This document shows, in pieces, positions 25,438-34,122 of a stretch of 64,000 nt of DNA. The notes under the pieces were generated by a model. That model was not told the origin of the DNA, did not search any database, and saw nothing but the letters and a program-made list of their open reading frames with translations. Source of the DNA: Prochlorococcus sp. AG-311-J23 (GTDB lineage: Bacteria > Cyanobacteriota > Cyanobacteriia > PCC-6307 > Cyanobiaceae); assembly GCA_003284375.1 (NCBI GenBank), contig QBVL01000001.1, forward strand, positions 62,001 to 126,000, written 5' to 3'. The number at the start of each line of letters is the position of its first letter. Positions within the stretch are counted from its first letter, which is position 1. The position numbers were made by a program, and so were the translations under genes.

Positions 25438-26811
25438 CTAAACTAATCCAACTGGATCAGCTGCTATGTCATCAGGAATAGAATTGCCTCCCGAAGGGGG
25501 TTTATCTTTCAAGACAACTCTTAGCAAAACAGGAGCTAAAAATGTTGTGCCAATGACCATTAACAAAATGGCAGCCTCAAGTGAAGGGGTAAGCAAACCA
25601 GCACTTGTTCCCAATCCTAGAAAAATTAATCCGACCTCACCTCGAGGCATCATTCCCAACCCAACTACTAATCTATTGGTTGGTTTATCAATGACAAAGC
25701 ACCAACCAGCAGCGATTTTCCCAATAATTGCCACAATAAATAAGAAACCAGCCACAACTAGAGCAGAGCGACTCTGTGGATCAAGAGGGTTGATGACAGA
25801 AAGATCCATACCTGCTCCAACAAGCACGAAGAAGATAGTTGCGAAGAGCGATACCAATGGCAAAACAGATTGTTGAATTGCGTGATTATTTTTTGAACTA
25901 CTTAATATCAATCCAGCGGCAAAAGCACCCAAAGCAGCTTCTAAACCTATTGCAGTAGCAACAAAACAACTTAAGACTAAAATCACGAAAGAAGCTACAA
26001 CAACAGCCCCAGGAGCTTTAAGTCTCTCAAGTAACCAATCAAAGGCTGGAGCCGCTGTTCGACTTAAAGCAATTGCAGCAAATACAAAAACAGTTGCAGC
26101 TAGTACTAATTTAACAATGGGAGAGATTTGTAATGATCCACCCGTAGCAAGAGCTACTACAACGGCAAGAATAACAATCCCAAGTATGTCGTCTAACACT
26201 GCTGCGCCAATAACAATTTGACCCTCACGAGTTTTTAAATAACCAAGCTCACCAAACACACTTGCAGTAATACCTATGCTAGTCGCAGTCATAGATGCAC
26301 CTGCAAATATCGCGGGAATTATATCCACTTGGAAAAGAAACATTAATCCAAAAGTTCCAAAAGCAAATGGCAAAATCACTCCTGCCATTGCAACAGTGAA
26401 AGCTTGAGCTCCAACTGCTACGAGTTCCTCTAATTCACTCTCCAGACCTGTTAGAAATAACAACGCGTATAGACCTAAAGTTGCTACTGCTTGTAATGAT
26501 GGAAAAGTTTCAAAATAAATATCCGGGACTGCTTCTTTGGGTACTGAAGCAAGTGTGCTAATAACAGAAACAAAACCTTGATTTAACTCAGCATTAGCAC
26601 TTGGCGGCAATAGAAGATGTAATCCTGAGGCACCAATTAAAACTCCCGCAAGAAGTTCGCCGACGATTGTAGGCAAACTTAGTCGAACCAAAATCTCGGC
26701 TAAAGTCCTTGCCGCTACAAAGATCATCAAGAAATTAATGACCCCTATCAGCGTTTCTGCCACCTCAACATCATGAGTATTAAGTGCTGAGACTAAAGGA
26801 GTTAATACCAT
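25438..26811 (-). CDS. Na+/H+ antiporter (CPA2 / NapA-type)
   Basis: The 457-residue membrane protein exchanges Na+ (or K+) for H+ and helps hold pH and ion balance in seawater. About 12 to 13 transmembrane segments are seen. Typical CPA2 features are LSLPTIVGELLAGVLIGASGLHLL (about 45-68), GLYALLFLTGLESELEEL near 120 and a conserved Asp pair region, GAAVLDDILGIVILAV near 205, where Asp residues carry the ions. FAAGLILSS and GMMPRGEVGLIFLGLG follow. There is no C-terminal TrkA domain, so it is the short form. It is divergent from glgP. Confidence 0.9.
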   Translation of the reverse strand: MVLTPLVSALNTHDVEVAETLIGVINFLMIFVAARTLAEILVRLSLPTIVGELLAGVLIGASGLHLLLPPSANAELNQGFVSVISTLASVPKEAVPDIYFETFPSLQAVATLGLYALLFLTGLESELEELVAVGAQAFTVAMAGVILPFAFGTFGLMFLFQVDIIPAIFAGASMTATSIGITASVFGELGYLKTREGQIVIGAAVLDDILGIVILAVVVALATGGSLQISPIVKLVLAATVFVFAAIALSRTAAPAFDWLLERLKAPGAVVVASFVILVLSCFVATAIGLEAALGAFAAGLILSSSKNNHAIQQSVLPLVSLFATIFFVLVGAGMDLSVINPLDPQSRSALVVAGFLFIVAIIGKIAAGWCFVIDKPTNRLVVGLGMMPRGEVGLIFLGLGTSAGLLTPSLEAAILLMVIGTTFLAPVLLRVVLKDKPPSGGNSIPDDIAADPVGLV

Positions 26812-26975
26812 CAGGGTTTTTGGAAAAGCCTTTTCTTTAAAACATAAATTACCTAATCACAGGGCATATTTGGCATAAATATCAAAGGTGACTTAATCAA
26901 CAAGGTGTGGATCTGAAGTTACTCACTGATTACTAAGGCTTTATTGGCTAGCGTCCATAGACATTTGAAGCCCTT

Positions 26976-29495
26976 ATGAGCAGCTCCCAGTCACTAGACC
27001 TGCGTCTACCGACCCCAGGATGCTATGCGGATCCTGTTCGGGCTGGCATGGATGCTGATGCAGTATTCGATGGAATGACTGAGCATCTCTTTTTTACTCT
27101 TGGCAAACTTGCTACATCTGCAAGCCTGAGAGATCTCTACATGGCTTTGAGCTTTGCTGTTAGAGACAGATTGATGAGTAGATATTTAACAAGTCAAGAA
27201 ACAATAAGAGCTAGACCTCAAAAAACAGTCGCATATCTTTCAGCTGAATTTCTCATAGGACCTCAACTAAATAATAATTTATTAAATCTAGGCATAAAAA
27301 AAGAGGCAGAAGAAGCACTTAAAAGGTTTGGGATTGAATCTTTAAATGAGATATTGGAAGTAGAAGAAGAGCCTGGGCTTGGAAATGGAGGGTTAGGAAG
27401 ACTTGCAGCCTGCTATATGGAATCACTTGCCAGCCTTCAGGTTCCTGCAGTGGGATATGGCATTAGGTACGAGTTTGGAATTTTCAACCAATTGATAAGA
27501 GATGGTTGGCAAGTAGAAGTTACTGATAAATGGCTCAAAGGTGGATGGCCTTGGGAATTACCCCAACCAGATGAAGCTTGCTTGGTCGGTTTTGGAGGCC
27601 AAACTGAGAGTTATACGGATGACAATGGAAATTATCGATCTCGATGGATTCCAAGCGAACATGCTATTGGTGTTCCACATGATGTGCCTGTTCTTGGTTA
27701 TCGAGTAAACAGCTGCGATAGATTGAGATTATGGAGAGCTGATGCAACCGAAAGTTTTGATTTCTACGCTTTCAACATTGGCGATTACTACGGAGCAGTA
27801 GAAGAGAAAGTAGCATCAGAAACACTATCAAAGGTTCTATACCCCAATGATGGAACTGACGAAGGAAGAAGACTACGTTTAAAGCAACAACACTTCTTCG
27901 TAAGTTGTTCCTTGCAGGACATGCTTAGAAGTTTAGAAAAGCGGGCAATAGCTGTTGAGGAGTTCCCAAATCACTGGACAGTTCAATTGAATGACACTCA
28001 CCCAGCTATCGCAGTTGCAGAGTTAATGAGACTATTAATTGATCAACACAGATTGGATTGGGATAAAGCCTGGGAAATCACCAATAGATCAGTTGCGTAT
28101 ACAAACCACACTTTGTTGCCCGAAGCTCTGGAGAAATGGGACCTTAGCCTGTTTAAAAACTTATTACCTAGACATTTAGAACTTATTTATGAAATAAACA
28201 GACGATTCTTGCAACAAGTAAGACTAAAATATCCAGGCAATGACTCAATTTTAAGGAAGCTTTCAATTATTGATGAAGATGGAGGAAAAGCTATACGAAT
28301 GGCTCATTTAGCTACAATTGGAGCACATCATGTCAATGGAGTAGCTGCTCTCCATTCAGATTTAATCAAGAGACAATTACTACCAGAATTTGCAGAACTC
28401 TGGCCTGAGAAATTCACTAATGTCACAAATGGAGTTACTCCACGTAGATGGGTAGCTTTAGCAAATCCTGAACTTTCTAAACTTCTTGACAAAGAAATAG
28501 GTCCTAATTGGATTACCAATATGGATTTATTACTAGGGTTAGAAAAAAAAGAAAATGACTCTAACTTTTTAGATCTTTTTGCATCGGCTAAGTTATCTGG
28601 CAAAAGAAAACTAGCTGGTTATATACATAGACAAACTGGAGTGCTTGTAGATCCCTCAAGTTTATTTGATGTTCAAGTTAAAAGGATTCACCAGTACAAA
28701 AGGCAACACTTGAATGCTTTGCAAGTCATCGCACAATATTTAAGAATTAAAAATGGAATAACAAAAAATATTGCACCTCGTACCGTCATTTTTGGTGGTA
28801 AAGCTGCGCCAGGTTATTTCATGGCCAAGCTAATGATTAGATTTATTAATGGAATAGCAGATGTAGTTAATGCAGATCCAGATATGGATGGATTACTAAG
28901 GGTAGTTTTTCTTCCCGATTACAATGTAAAGCTTGGTGAGCAAGTCTATCCAGCAACTGATCTTTCTGAGCAGATTTCAACTGCTGGGAAAGAAGCCTCA
29001 GGGACTGGAAACATGAAATTCGCAATGAATGGAGCATTAACAATTGGAACCCTTGACGGAGCTAATGTAGAAATCAGGGATAGAGTTGGTGCAGATAATT
29101 TCTTTTTGTTTGGTAAGACAGAATCAGAGATCATGGATTTAAGAGATCATGAATACAATCCAAATAGCTTTATTGCAGAATCGAATGAACTACAAGAAAC
29201 TCTTAAGTTAATAGAAGTTGGGCATTTTAGTAACGGAGATAGTGAGCTGTTTAGACCAATAATAAATATCTTGACAGGGAACGATCCTTTCTTTGTCATG
29301 GCTGATTTTGATGATTACCTACGCGCACAAGATGAGGTTAGTAAAGCTTGGAAAAAAAGTAAAAAATGGAATCGTATGGCATTGTTAAATACTGCTAGAT
29401 CTGGGTTTTTCTCTTCAGACAGATCAATAAGAGAATATTGTCAATCAATATGGAAAGTTAAGCCATTACCTGTAGAGATAAGTTGTGAAAAATAA
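26976..29495 (+). CDS. glgP: Glycogen phosphorylase
   Basis: GlgP releases glucose-1-phosphate from glycogen at night using phosphate and pyridoxal phosphate. The 839-residue protein has the usual length. It shows KTVAYLSAEFLIG near residue 88, GNGGLGRLAACYMES near 130, VQVKRIHQYKRQ near 567 and the PLP lysine motif EASGTGNMKFAMNGALTIGT near 670. The start at 26976 follows GAAGCCCTTATG without a strong Shine-Dalgarno sequence. It is convergent with the next gene with only four bases between, so termination must occur within coding DNA. Confidence 0.97.
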   Translation: MSSSQSLDLRLPTPGCYADPVRAGMDADAVFDGMTEHLFFTLGKLATSASLRDLYMALSFAVRDRLMSRYLTSQETIRARPQKTVAYLSAEFLIGPQLNNNLLNLGIKKEAEEALKRFGIESLNEILEVEEEPGLGNGGLGRLAACYMESLASLQVPAVGYGIRYEFGIFNQLIRDGWQVEVTDKWLKGGWPWELPQPDEACLVGFGGQTESYTDDNGNYRSRWIPSEHAIGVPHDVPVLGYRVNSCDRLRLWRADATESFDFYAFNIGDYYGAVEEKVASETLSKVLYPNDGTDEGRRLRLKQQHFFVSCSLQDMLRSLEKRAIAVEEFPNHWTVQLNDTHPAIAVAELMRLLIDQHRLDWDKAWEITNRSVAYTNHTLLPEALEKWDLSLFKNLLPRHLELIYEINRRFLQQVRLKYPGNDSILRKLSIIDEDGGKAIRMAHLATIGAHHVNGVAALHSDLIKRQLLPEFAELWPEKFTNVTNGVTPRRWVALANPELSKLLDKEIGPNWITNMDLLLGLEKKENDSNFLDLFASAKLSGKRKLAGYIHRQTGVLVDPSSLFDVQVKRIHQYKRQHLNALQVIAQYLRIKNGITKNIAPRTVIFGGKAAPGYFMAKLMIRFINGIADVVNADPDMDGLLRVVFLPDYNVKLGEQVYPATDLSEQISTAGKEASGTGNMKFAMNGALTIGTLDGANVEIRDRVGADNFFLFGKTESEIMDLRDHEYNPNSFIAESNELQETLKLIEVGHFSNGDSELFRPIINILTGNDPFFVMADFDDYLRAQDEVSKAWKKSKKWNRMALLNTARSGFFSSDRSIREYCQSIWKVKPLPVEISCEK

Positions 29496-29499
29496 ATAA

Positions 29500-29958
29500 C
29501 TATTTATCTGGCAAGTCTGGTGTTTGATGTAATAATCTGTTTAATCTTAACCGATCAATATTAAATGGATCTGGAGCAAGCTCACCAGCAACCTCTCGAA
29601 ATGTATCTTCAACTTCATCAGAAACTTTGACATCAAAAATTCTTTCCATTAAAGCTTCAATAGAATATAAATGAGCATTAATATTTTCTAGGTCAGCAAT
29701 TACTTGTGTAATTGATTTATCTTTTTTCTCAATAGTTCCAGTTTGAAAAATCTCTTCAGATCGATCGGATGAGTTGAGATTCATTTTCTTTTGCAAATCT
29801 TCTAAAACACGTCCACATAAAGTTCGAAAAGATTGAAGTCCAGCCCAATTGATCTCTTGCTGTTGACGCAAAGTGGGAAACTCTCTAATTAGACGATCAT
29901 GTTCCCTGTAAAATCTTTGGCAATCTGGACATTGGCATGGTTCTTCAGACACCTTCAT
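29500..29958 (-). CDS. Conserved hypothetical protein (152 aa)
   Basis: No family name is recognised. The N-terminus has a CxCPDCQRFYREH motif (residues 8-20), with three cysteines that could bind metal. The rest is helical and acidic, including IEALMERIFDVKVSDEVEDTF near 100-125. It lies 30 bases downstream of the 112-codon gene on the same strand and probably forms an operon with it. It is soluble, with no signal peptide. Confidence 0.7.
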   Translation of the reverse strand: MKVSEEPCQCPDCQRFYREHDRLIREFPTLRQQQEINWAGLQSFRTLCGRVLEDLQKKMNLNSSDRSEEIFQTGTIEKKDKSITQVIADLENINAHLYSIEALMERIFDVKVSDEVEDTFREVAGELAPDPFNIDRLRLNRLLHQTPDLPDK

Positions 29959-29988
29959 CGAGGCAGCTTAAAACCATCATTGCATTTC

Positions 29989-30327
29989 TTAGGCCGTCAT
30001 AGGGGGCTCACCGTTAAAGAAATCTCCTCCTTCGTCTTTATCATCCAATTCAGAGCTTTCTGGAAGAGGCATTTCAATGCTAGAGACAACTTGAATGACA
30101 TCTCTTAATCTCATTGAGTCAGCAAACCAACCCATCGCTTGCTCTGTATCACTTCTTCCTTCCGCATCATTAGCTTGATCTTCATGAGCTTCGGCTAGAA
30201 GTGTTAACCAACACAAGCATCGAGCTTGAACAATTGATAAATCTAAATCACTAGGTTGAGAATTGGATATTTGCTCACTCTCTTGTTGAACAAGCAATCG
30301 CAAGCGAAGATCGTGAAGCTGGGCCAT
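29989..30327 (-). CDS. Conserved hypothetical helical protein (112 aa)
   Basis: There is no recognised family. The 112 residues are helical with a conserved-looking core, LSIVQARCLCWLTLLAEAHEDQA (about 28-50) and MGWFADSMRLRDVIQ, and an acidic C-terminus. The pattern suggests a small helical bundle, perhaps an assembly or regulatory protein, but this is a guess. It is the first gene of the pair with the 152-codon gene. The start ATG at 30327 is clear. Confidence 0.7.
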   Translation of the reverse strand: MAQLHDLRLRLLVQQESEQISNSQPSDLDLSIVQARCLCWLTLLAEAHEDQANDAEGRSDTEQAMGWFADSMRLRDVIQVVSSIEMPLPESSELDDKDEGGDFFNGEPPMTA

Positions 30328-30428
30328 GTTGACTTATTCACTAAAACAACGCTAGCGAGAGAGTAATGATTTTGCACATCCACCAGATATAGGACTAAAT
30401 ATTTTTAGTTTTTATTCGTTTTTCGCAC

Positions 30429-30501
<73 letters not shown>

Positions 30502-30534
30502 CTGAAATTAATTATGCCTTGAGGCATGATGGAG

Positions 30535-30938
30535 GTGAAAGCAGGGGAGGTGATCGCAATTGAACTTCAGCAAAAAGCTGAAGAATTCTATTGAGGAAAG
30601 TCCGGGCTCCTATTTGGCCAGGCTTGCTGGGTAATTCCCAGTGCGGGTGACCGTGAGGATAGTGCCACAGAAACACACCGCCTAATGCTTGATGGGGAAA
30701 TCCCGACAAGCGCGGCAAGGGTGCAAAGGTGCGGTAAGAGCGCACCAGCAGCATCGAGAGGTGCTGGCTAGGTAAACCCCGGCCAGGAGCAAGGCGAGGG
30801 GCAATGGATGGCCATAGACCTTGCCCCTAAAGAGAGCCGCTTGAGGCTAGCGGTAACGTTAGTCCCAGATAGATGATTACCCATTCGCTTTCTTAAGAAA
30901 GAAGAATGAACAGAACCCGGCTTATGACCTGCTTTCAC
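30535..30938 (+). ncRNA. rnpB: RNase P RNA (type A)
   Basis: This is the catalytic RNA of RNase P, which trims the 5' leader of tRNA precursors. The conserved core GAGGAAAGTCCGGGCTCC is at 30594, the P4-pairing partner and J regions include GGTAAACCCCGGCC and CAGAACCCGGCTTATGACC near the 3' end, and the ends pair (GTGAAAGCAGG with CCTGCTTTCAC). The total is about 404 bases, normal for cyanobacteria. The track ORF at 30512 is a shadow of this RNA. Confidence 0.96.
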
Positions 30939-31013
30939 TTTTATTAAGTTTAAACAAAAATATTACAGGCAAAATTCTACTTTTATCACTTAAATAATAT
31001 GCTTTAATTCATT

Positions 31014-31757
31014 ATGAAAATTTCAAATCACAGAGTAGAGGAAATAATTAATTTTATTAAAACTCTAAATTTAGATCAAAAATTTCAAAAGGAGTTTACA
31101 AAAGAAAAAATTAAAAATATTTTATATATAAATGAATCATTAACTCATAGTTCAGCAAATAGTGAAATTAATTATGAAAATCTTGAATTTCTTGGTGACG
31201 CAGTTTTAAGACTCATTGCATCAGATTTCATAAAAAATAAATATCCATATATGCAAGTAGGAGAACGATCTGAACTTCGCTCACATCTTGTAAGTGATCA
31301 ATGGCTAGAAGAAGTTGGTAAAAAAATAGAAATCAACAATGTATTAGTAATTGGGAATAAAGCCCTTAGAGATAAATCAGCAAACGGAACTATTCAAGCG
31401 CAAGCAACCGAAGCATTAATAGGAGCTTTGTATGAAAGTCTGACGATTGTAGAACCTATAAAAGATTGGCTTATTCCATTCTGGGATGAAACAAGTAAAG
31501 AAGTTCTAGCTGATCCTCATAAGAAGAATTACAAATCAGCACTTCAAGAATTGACTCAAAGTAAAGGCTTATCAATTCCAATGTATAAAACAATTGAAAT
31601 TGATAAAAAGCATGACAATCCAAAACGATTTTTGTGTAGTGTTTATGTCAAAAATCAATCGATAGCTGAAGGAAGTGGAAAGTCAATAAAACAAGCAGAA
31701 AAAGATGCTGCAAATAAAGCATTGAAGTATTTCGAGAAAAACGTAATTGATCAGTAA
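31014..31757 (+). CDS. rnc: Ribonuclease III
   Basis: RNase III cuts double-stranded RNA in rRNA precursors and regulatory duplexes. The 247-residue protein has the catalytic signature NLEFLGDAVLRLI near residues 55-67 (metal-binding Glu and Asp), a second acidic site in QATEALIGALYES near 130, and a C-terminal dsRNA-binding domain (about 175-242) ending in SIKQAEKDAANKALKYF. The start ATG at 31014 follows rnpB by 76 bases. It converges on ndhS. Confidence 0.95.
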   Translation: MKISNHRVEEIINFIKTLNLDQKFQKEFTKEKIKNILYINESLTHSSANSEINYENLEFLGDAVLRLIASDFIKNKYPYMQVGERSELRSHLVSDQWLEEVGKKIEINNVLVIGNKALRDKSANGTIQAQATEALIGALYESLTIVEPIKDWLIPFWDETSKEVLADPHKKNYKSALQELTQSKGLSIPMYKTIEIDKKHDNPKRFLCSVYVKNQSIAEGSGKSIKQAEKDAANKALKYFEKNVIDQ

Positions 31758-31781
31758 TTAGTTTCCTTACAAAAAAGAAAA

Positions 31782-31967
31782 TCAGCTTTTTATAAGATCT
31801 TTTAGAGGAAGTGTTAATAATTTATCCCAATTACCCCCTTCAAAAAGCACTGCCGCTTTATCACCACTTATTCTTTGAACAAATCCTTCATAACCATTGT
31901 AAATTGACTCTTGGTTATTAACAGTTACTGTAGTCCCAGGAAGAATAGGATCTTTTGAATCAGTCAT
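31782..31967 (-). CDS. ndhS: NAD(P)H dehydrogenase-like complex subunit S
   Basis: NdhS is the SH3-like subunit of the cyanobacterial/chloroplast NDH-1 complex that helps dock reduced ferredoxin for cyclic electron flow. The 61-residue protein matches the family as I recall it: LPGTTVTVNNQESIYNGYEG then VQRISGDKAAVLFEGGNWDK, a compact beta barrel with the characteristic FEGGNWDKL end. It acts on the stromal/cytoplasmic face of the thylakoid. It is a small single gene between rnc and rimM. Confidence 0.88.
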   Translation of the reverse strand: MTDSKDPILPGTTVTVNNQESIYNGYEGFVQRISGDKAAVLFEGGNWDKLLTLPLKDLIKS

Positions 31968-32014
31968 AATTAACCATATTCAAATAAACTTTTAAATAAA
32001 GTCTACTCATAAAA

Positions 32015-32545
32015 ATGATCGAAAAAGATAAATGGATGTCAATAGGTGAAATTGTTGCTCCGCAAGGTTTAAGAGGAGATATTAGAATTAAACCCAGTAC
32101 TGACTTTCCTGAGAGATTTACAAAACCTGGGAAACGATGGATTCAAAAAACCGACGAATTACCTACTGAAATCAAATTAACAAAAGGAACGCTTATTCCA
32201 GGTAAATCAATCTATGTACTTTCTATCGAGGGAGTATCCAGTAGAAGTTCTGCTGAAGAAATTATTGGTTGGAAATTTGTTATCCCAATTGATAGCAGAC
32301 CGAGATTGAGTAAAGATGAGTACCATTATTTTGATTTAATTGGTCTAGAAGCAAGACGTGGTCCAAAAAAAGCTCTAATTGGTCACGTAACTGACTTAAT
32401 CAAGGGAGGGAATGACCTTCTAGAGATAGAGTTAGTGGAAGGTAAAAAAGTTTTGGTACCCTTTGTTAAAGAAATTGTCCCAGAAATAGAAATCAAAGAA
32501 AAATGGCTGCTAATCAAACCACCTCCAGGCTTATTGGAACTCTAA
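32015..32545 (+). CDS. rimM: Ribosome maturation factor RimM
   Basis: RimM helps process 16S rRNA and assemble the 30S head, binding S19. The 176-residue protein has the N-terminal RimM beta barrel starting IGEIVAPQGLRGDIRI (residues 10-25) and a C-terminal PRC-barrel domain (about 100-170) with YHYFDLIGLEAR and GGNDLLEIEL. The length is normal. It lies 52 bases upstream of the manC-type gene on the same strand. Confidence 0.95.
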   Translation: MIEKDKWMSIGEIVAPQGLRGDIRIKPSTDFPERFTKPGKRWIQKTDELPTEIKLTKGTLIPGKSIYVLSIEGVSSRSSAEEIIGWKFVIPIDSRPRLSKDEYHYFDLIGLEARRGPKKALIGHVTDLIKGGNDLLEIELVEGKKVLVPFVKEIVPEIEIKEKWLLIKPPPGLLEL

Positions 32546-32597
32546 TAATTATTCAGGTTTTTAATCAGAACCTCACAAATAGATTACAAAGTTCTTT

Positions 32598-34052
32598 ATG
32601 AAAATAACTGATAACTCCGTAATTCCTGTAATTCTTAGTGGTGGATCAGGAACAAGACTTTGGCCACTTTCAAGAGAAAGTTATCCTAAACAATTTCTAG
32701 CATTAGATTCTCGAACAAAGAAAACACTTTTGCAGAAAACTTATGAAAGGCTTCTAGGTTTAGAGGGACTTGGAAATCCCATATTAATATGCAATGAGGA
32801 TCATAGATTTATAGTTGCAGAGCAATTTAGAGAAATAAATACTGATCCACAGGCAATTATTCTTGAACCCGTAGGGCGTAACACTGCACCAGCAATTGCA
32901 GTTGCTGCTCTTCACGCAATTTCTTTAGGAAAAGATCCTTTGCTATTAATTTTGGCAGCCGATCACTTGATAGAAAATATCATTGAATTTCAAAGAGTAA
33001 TTCAATCAGCAAAAGTATATGCAAAGCAGGGTAGATTAGTGACTTTTGGGATTGTTCCAACTTGTGCAGAAACTGGTTACGGTTACATTGAAGCAAAAGA
33101 ATTAGTTGATGGCGATCAAATAGATGGTATAGAAATAAACAAATTTATAGAAAAACCTAATCAAGAAATAGCTGAAAAATTAATAAAAGATTCTCGCTAT
33201 ACTTGGAATAGTGGTATGTTTCTTTTTAAATCAAGTTCAATAATAAGTGAATTAGAAAAATTTTCTCCAGAAATAATAAATTATTGCAAAGTTGCTATTG
33301 AAAAAGATGTAGAAGATCTTGACTTTCTACGGTTAGAGCCAGATTCATTCAAGAAATGTCCGAAAATATCTTTAGATATAGCAGTTATGGAAAAAACAAA
33401 GTTAGGTACCGTTCTTCCTTTAAATGCAGGATGGAGTGATATTGGAAGTTGGAAATCTTTGTGGGATATTAGTCAAAAAAATAAAGATGGAAACTACATA
33501 AACGGGAAAATAATAGCTGAAAAAAGTAAAAATTGTTATCTAGAAAGCGAACAACGTCTCATTGTAGGAATAGGGATAGAAAATCTAATAGTTATAGATA
33601 CAAATGATGCTATATTGGTTGCCAATAGAGATCAATCACAAAATATTGGAAATATAATCAAAAACCTTTGCTCGAAAGACTTTCCAGAAGGTAAAATTCA
33701 CAAGAAAATTTATAGGCCTTGGGGTAATTACACTACAATAGTTGAGGGAAATAGATGGTTAGTAAAGCTCATAGAAGTAAAGCCAAATGCTTCTCTTTCT
33801 TTACAAATGCATCATTTCAGAGCTGAACATTGGGTTGTCGTTAACGGAACAGCATTAATAGAAAAAAATGGAGAAAAACAACTTTTAAATGAGAATGAAA
33901 GCACGTTCATTCCTTTAGGTTGCAAGCATAGATTAAGCAATCCAGGAAGAATTAAACTTGAGCTAATTGAAGTTCAAAGTGGAGAGTATTTAGACGAAGA
34001 AGACATCATTCGCTTTGAAGATTCTTATGGCAGGACAGAAAATCTTAGTTGA
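32598..34052 (+). CDS. manC: Mannose-1-phosphate guanylyltransferase / mannose-6-phosphate isomerase
   Basis: This bifunctional enzyme makes GDP-mannose from mannose-1-phosphate and GTP, and its second domain can interconvert fructose-6-P and mannose-6-P, supplying surface polysaccharide synthesis. Residues 1 to about 350 are the nucleotidyltransferase with ILSGGSGTRLWPLSRESYPKQ (13-33) and FIEKPN near 191. A C-terminal cupin (about 370-480) contains RPWGNYTT and the metal motif SLQMHHFRAEHWVVV. No sugar gene cluster surrounds it. Confidence 0.92.
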   Translation: MKITDNSVIPVILSGGSGTRLWPLSRESYPKQFLALDSRTKKTLLQKTYERLLGLEGLGNPILICNEDHRFIVAEQFREINTDPQAIILEPVGRNTAPAIAVAALHAISLGKDPLLLILAADHLIENIIEFQRVIQSAKVYAKQGRLVTFGIVPTCAETGYGYIEAKELVDGDQIDGIEINKFIEKPNQEIAEKLIKDSRYTWNSGMFLFKSSSIISELEKFSPEIINYCKVAIEKDVEDLDFLRLEPDSFKKCPKISLDIAVMEKTKLGTVLPLNAGWSDIGSWKSLWDISQKNKDGNYINGKIIAEKSKNCYLESEQRLIVGIGIENLIVIDTNDAILVANRDQSQNIGNIIKNLCSKDFPEGKIHKKIYRPWGNYTTIVEGNRWLVKLIEVKPNASLSLQMHHFRAEHWVVVNGTALIEKNGEKQLLNENESTFIPLGCKHRLSNPGRIKLELIEVQSGEYLDEEDIIRFEDSYGRTENLS

Positions 34053-34122
34053 TTAAAAATAAATTTTATTATTTTAAATTCCTGGTAATTAATTAGATAA
34101 AATAATTTATAGTTAAAAATTT

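Noticed and set aside
25466-25876. 136-aa plus-strand ORF antisense to the antiporter
   Set aside because: The opposite frame is an unmistakable membrane antiporter; the antisense product has low-complexity composition.
30512-30754. 80-aa ORF over rnpB
   Set aside because: It lies on the strand opposite the RNase P RNA and is a shadow of its conserved structure.
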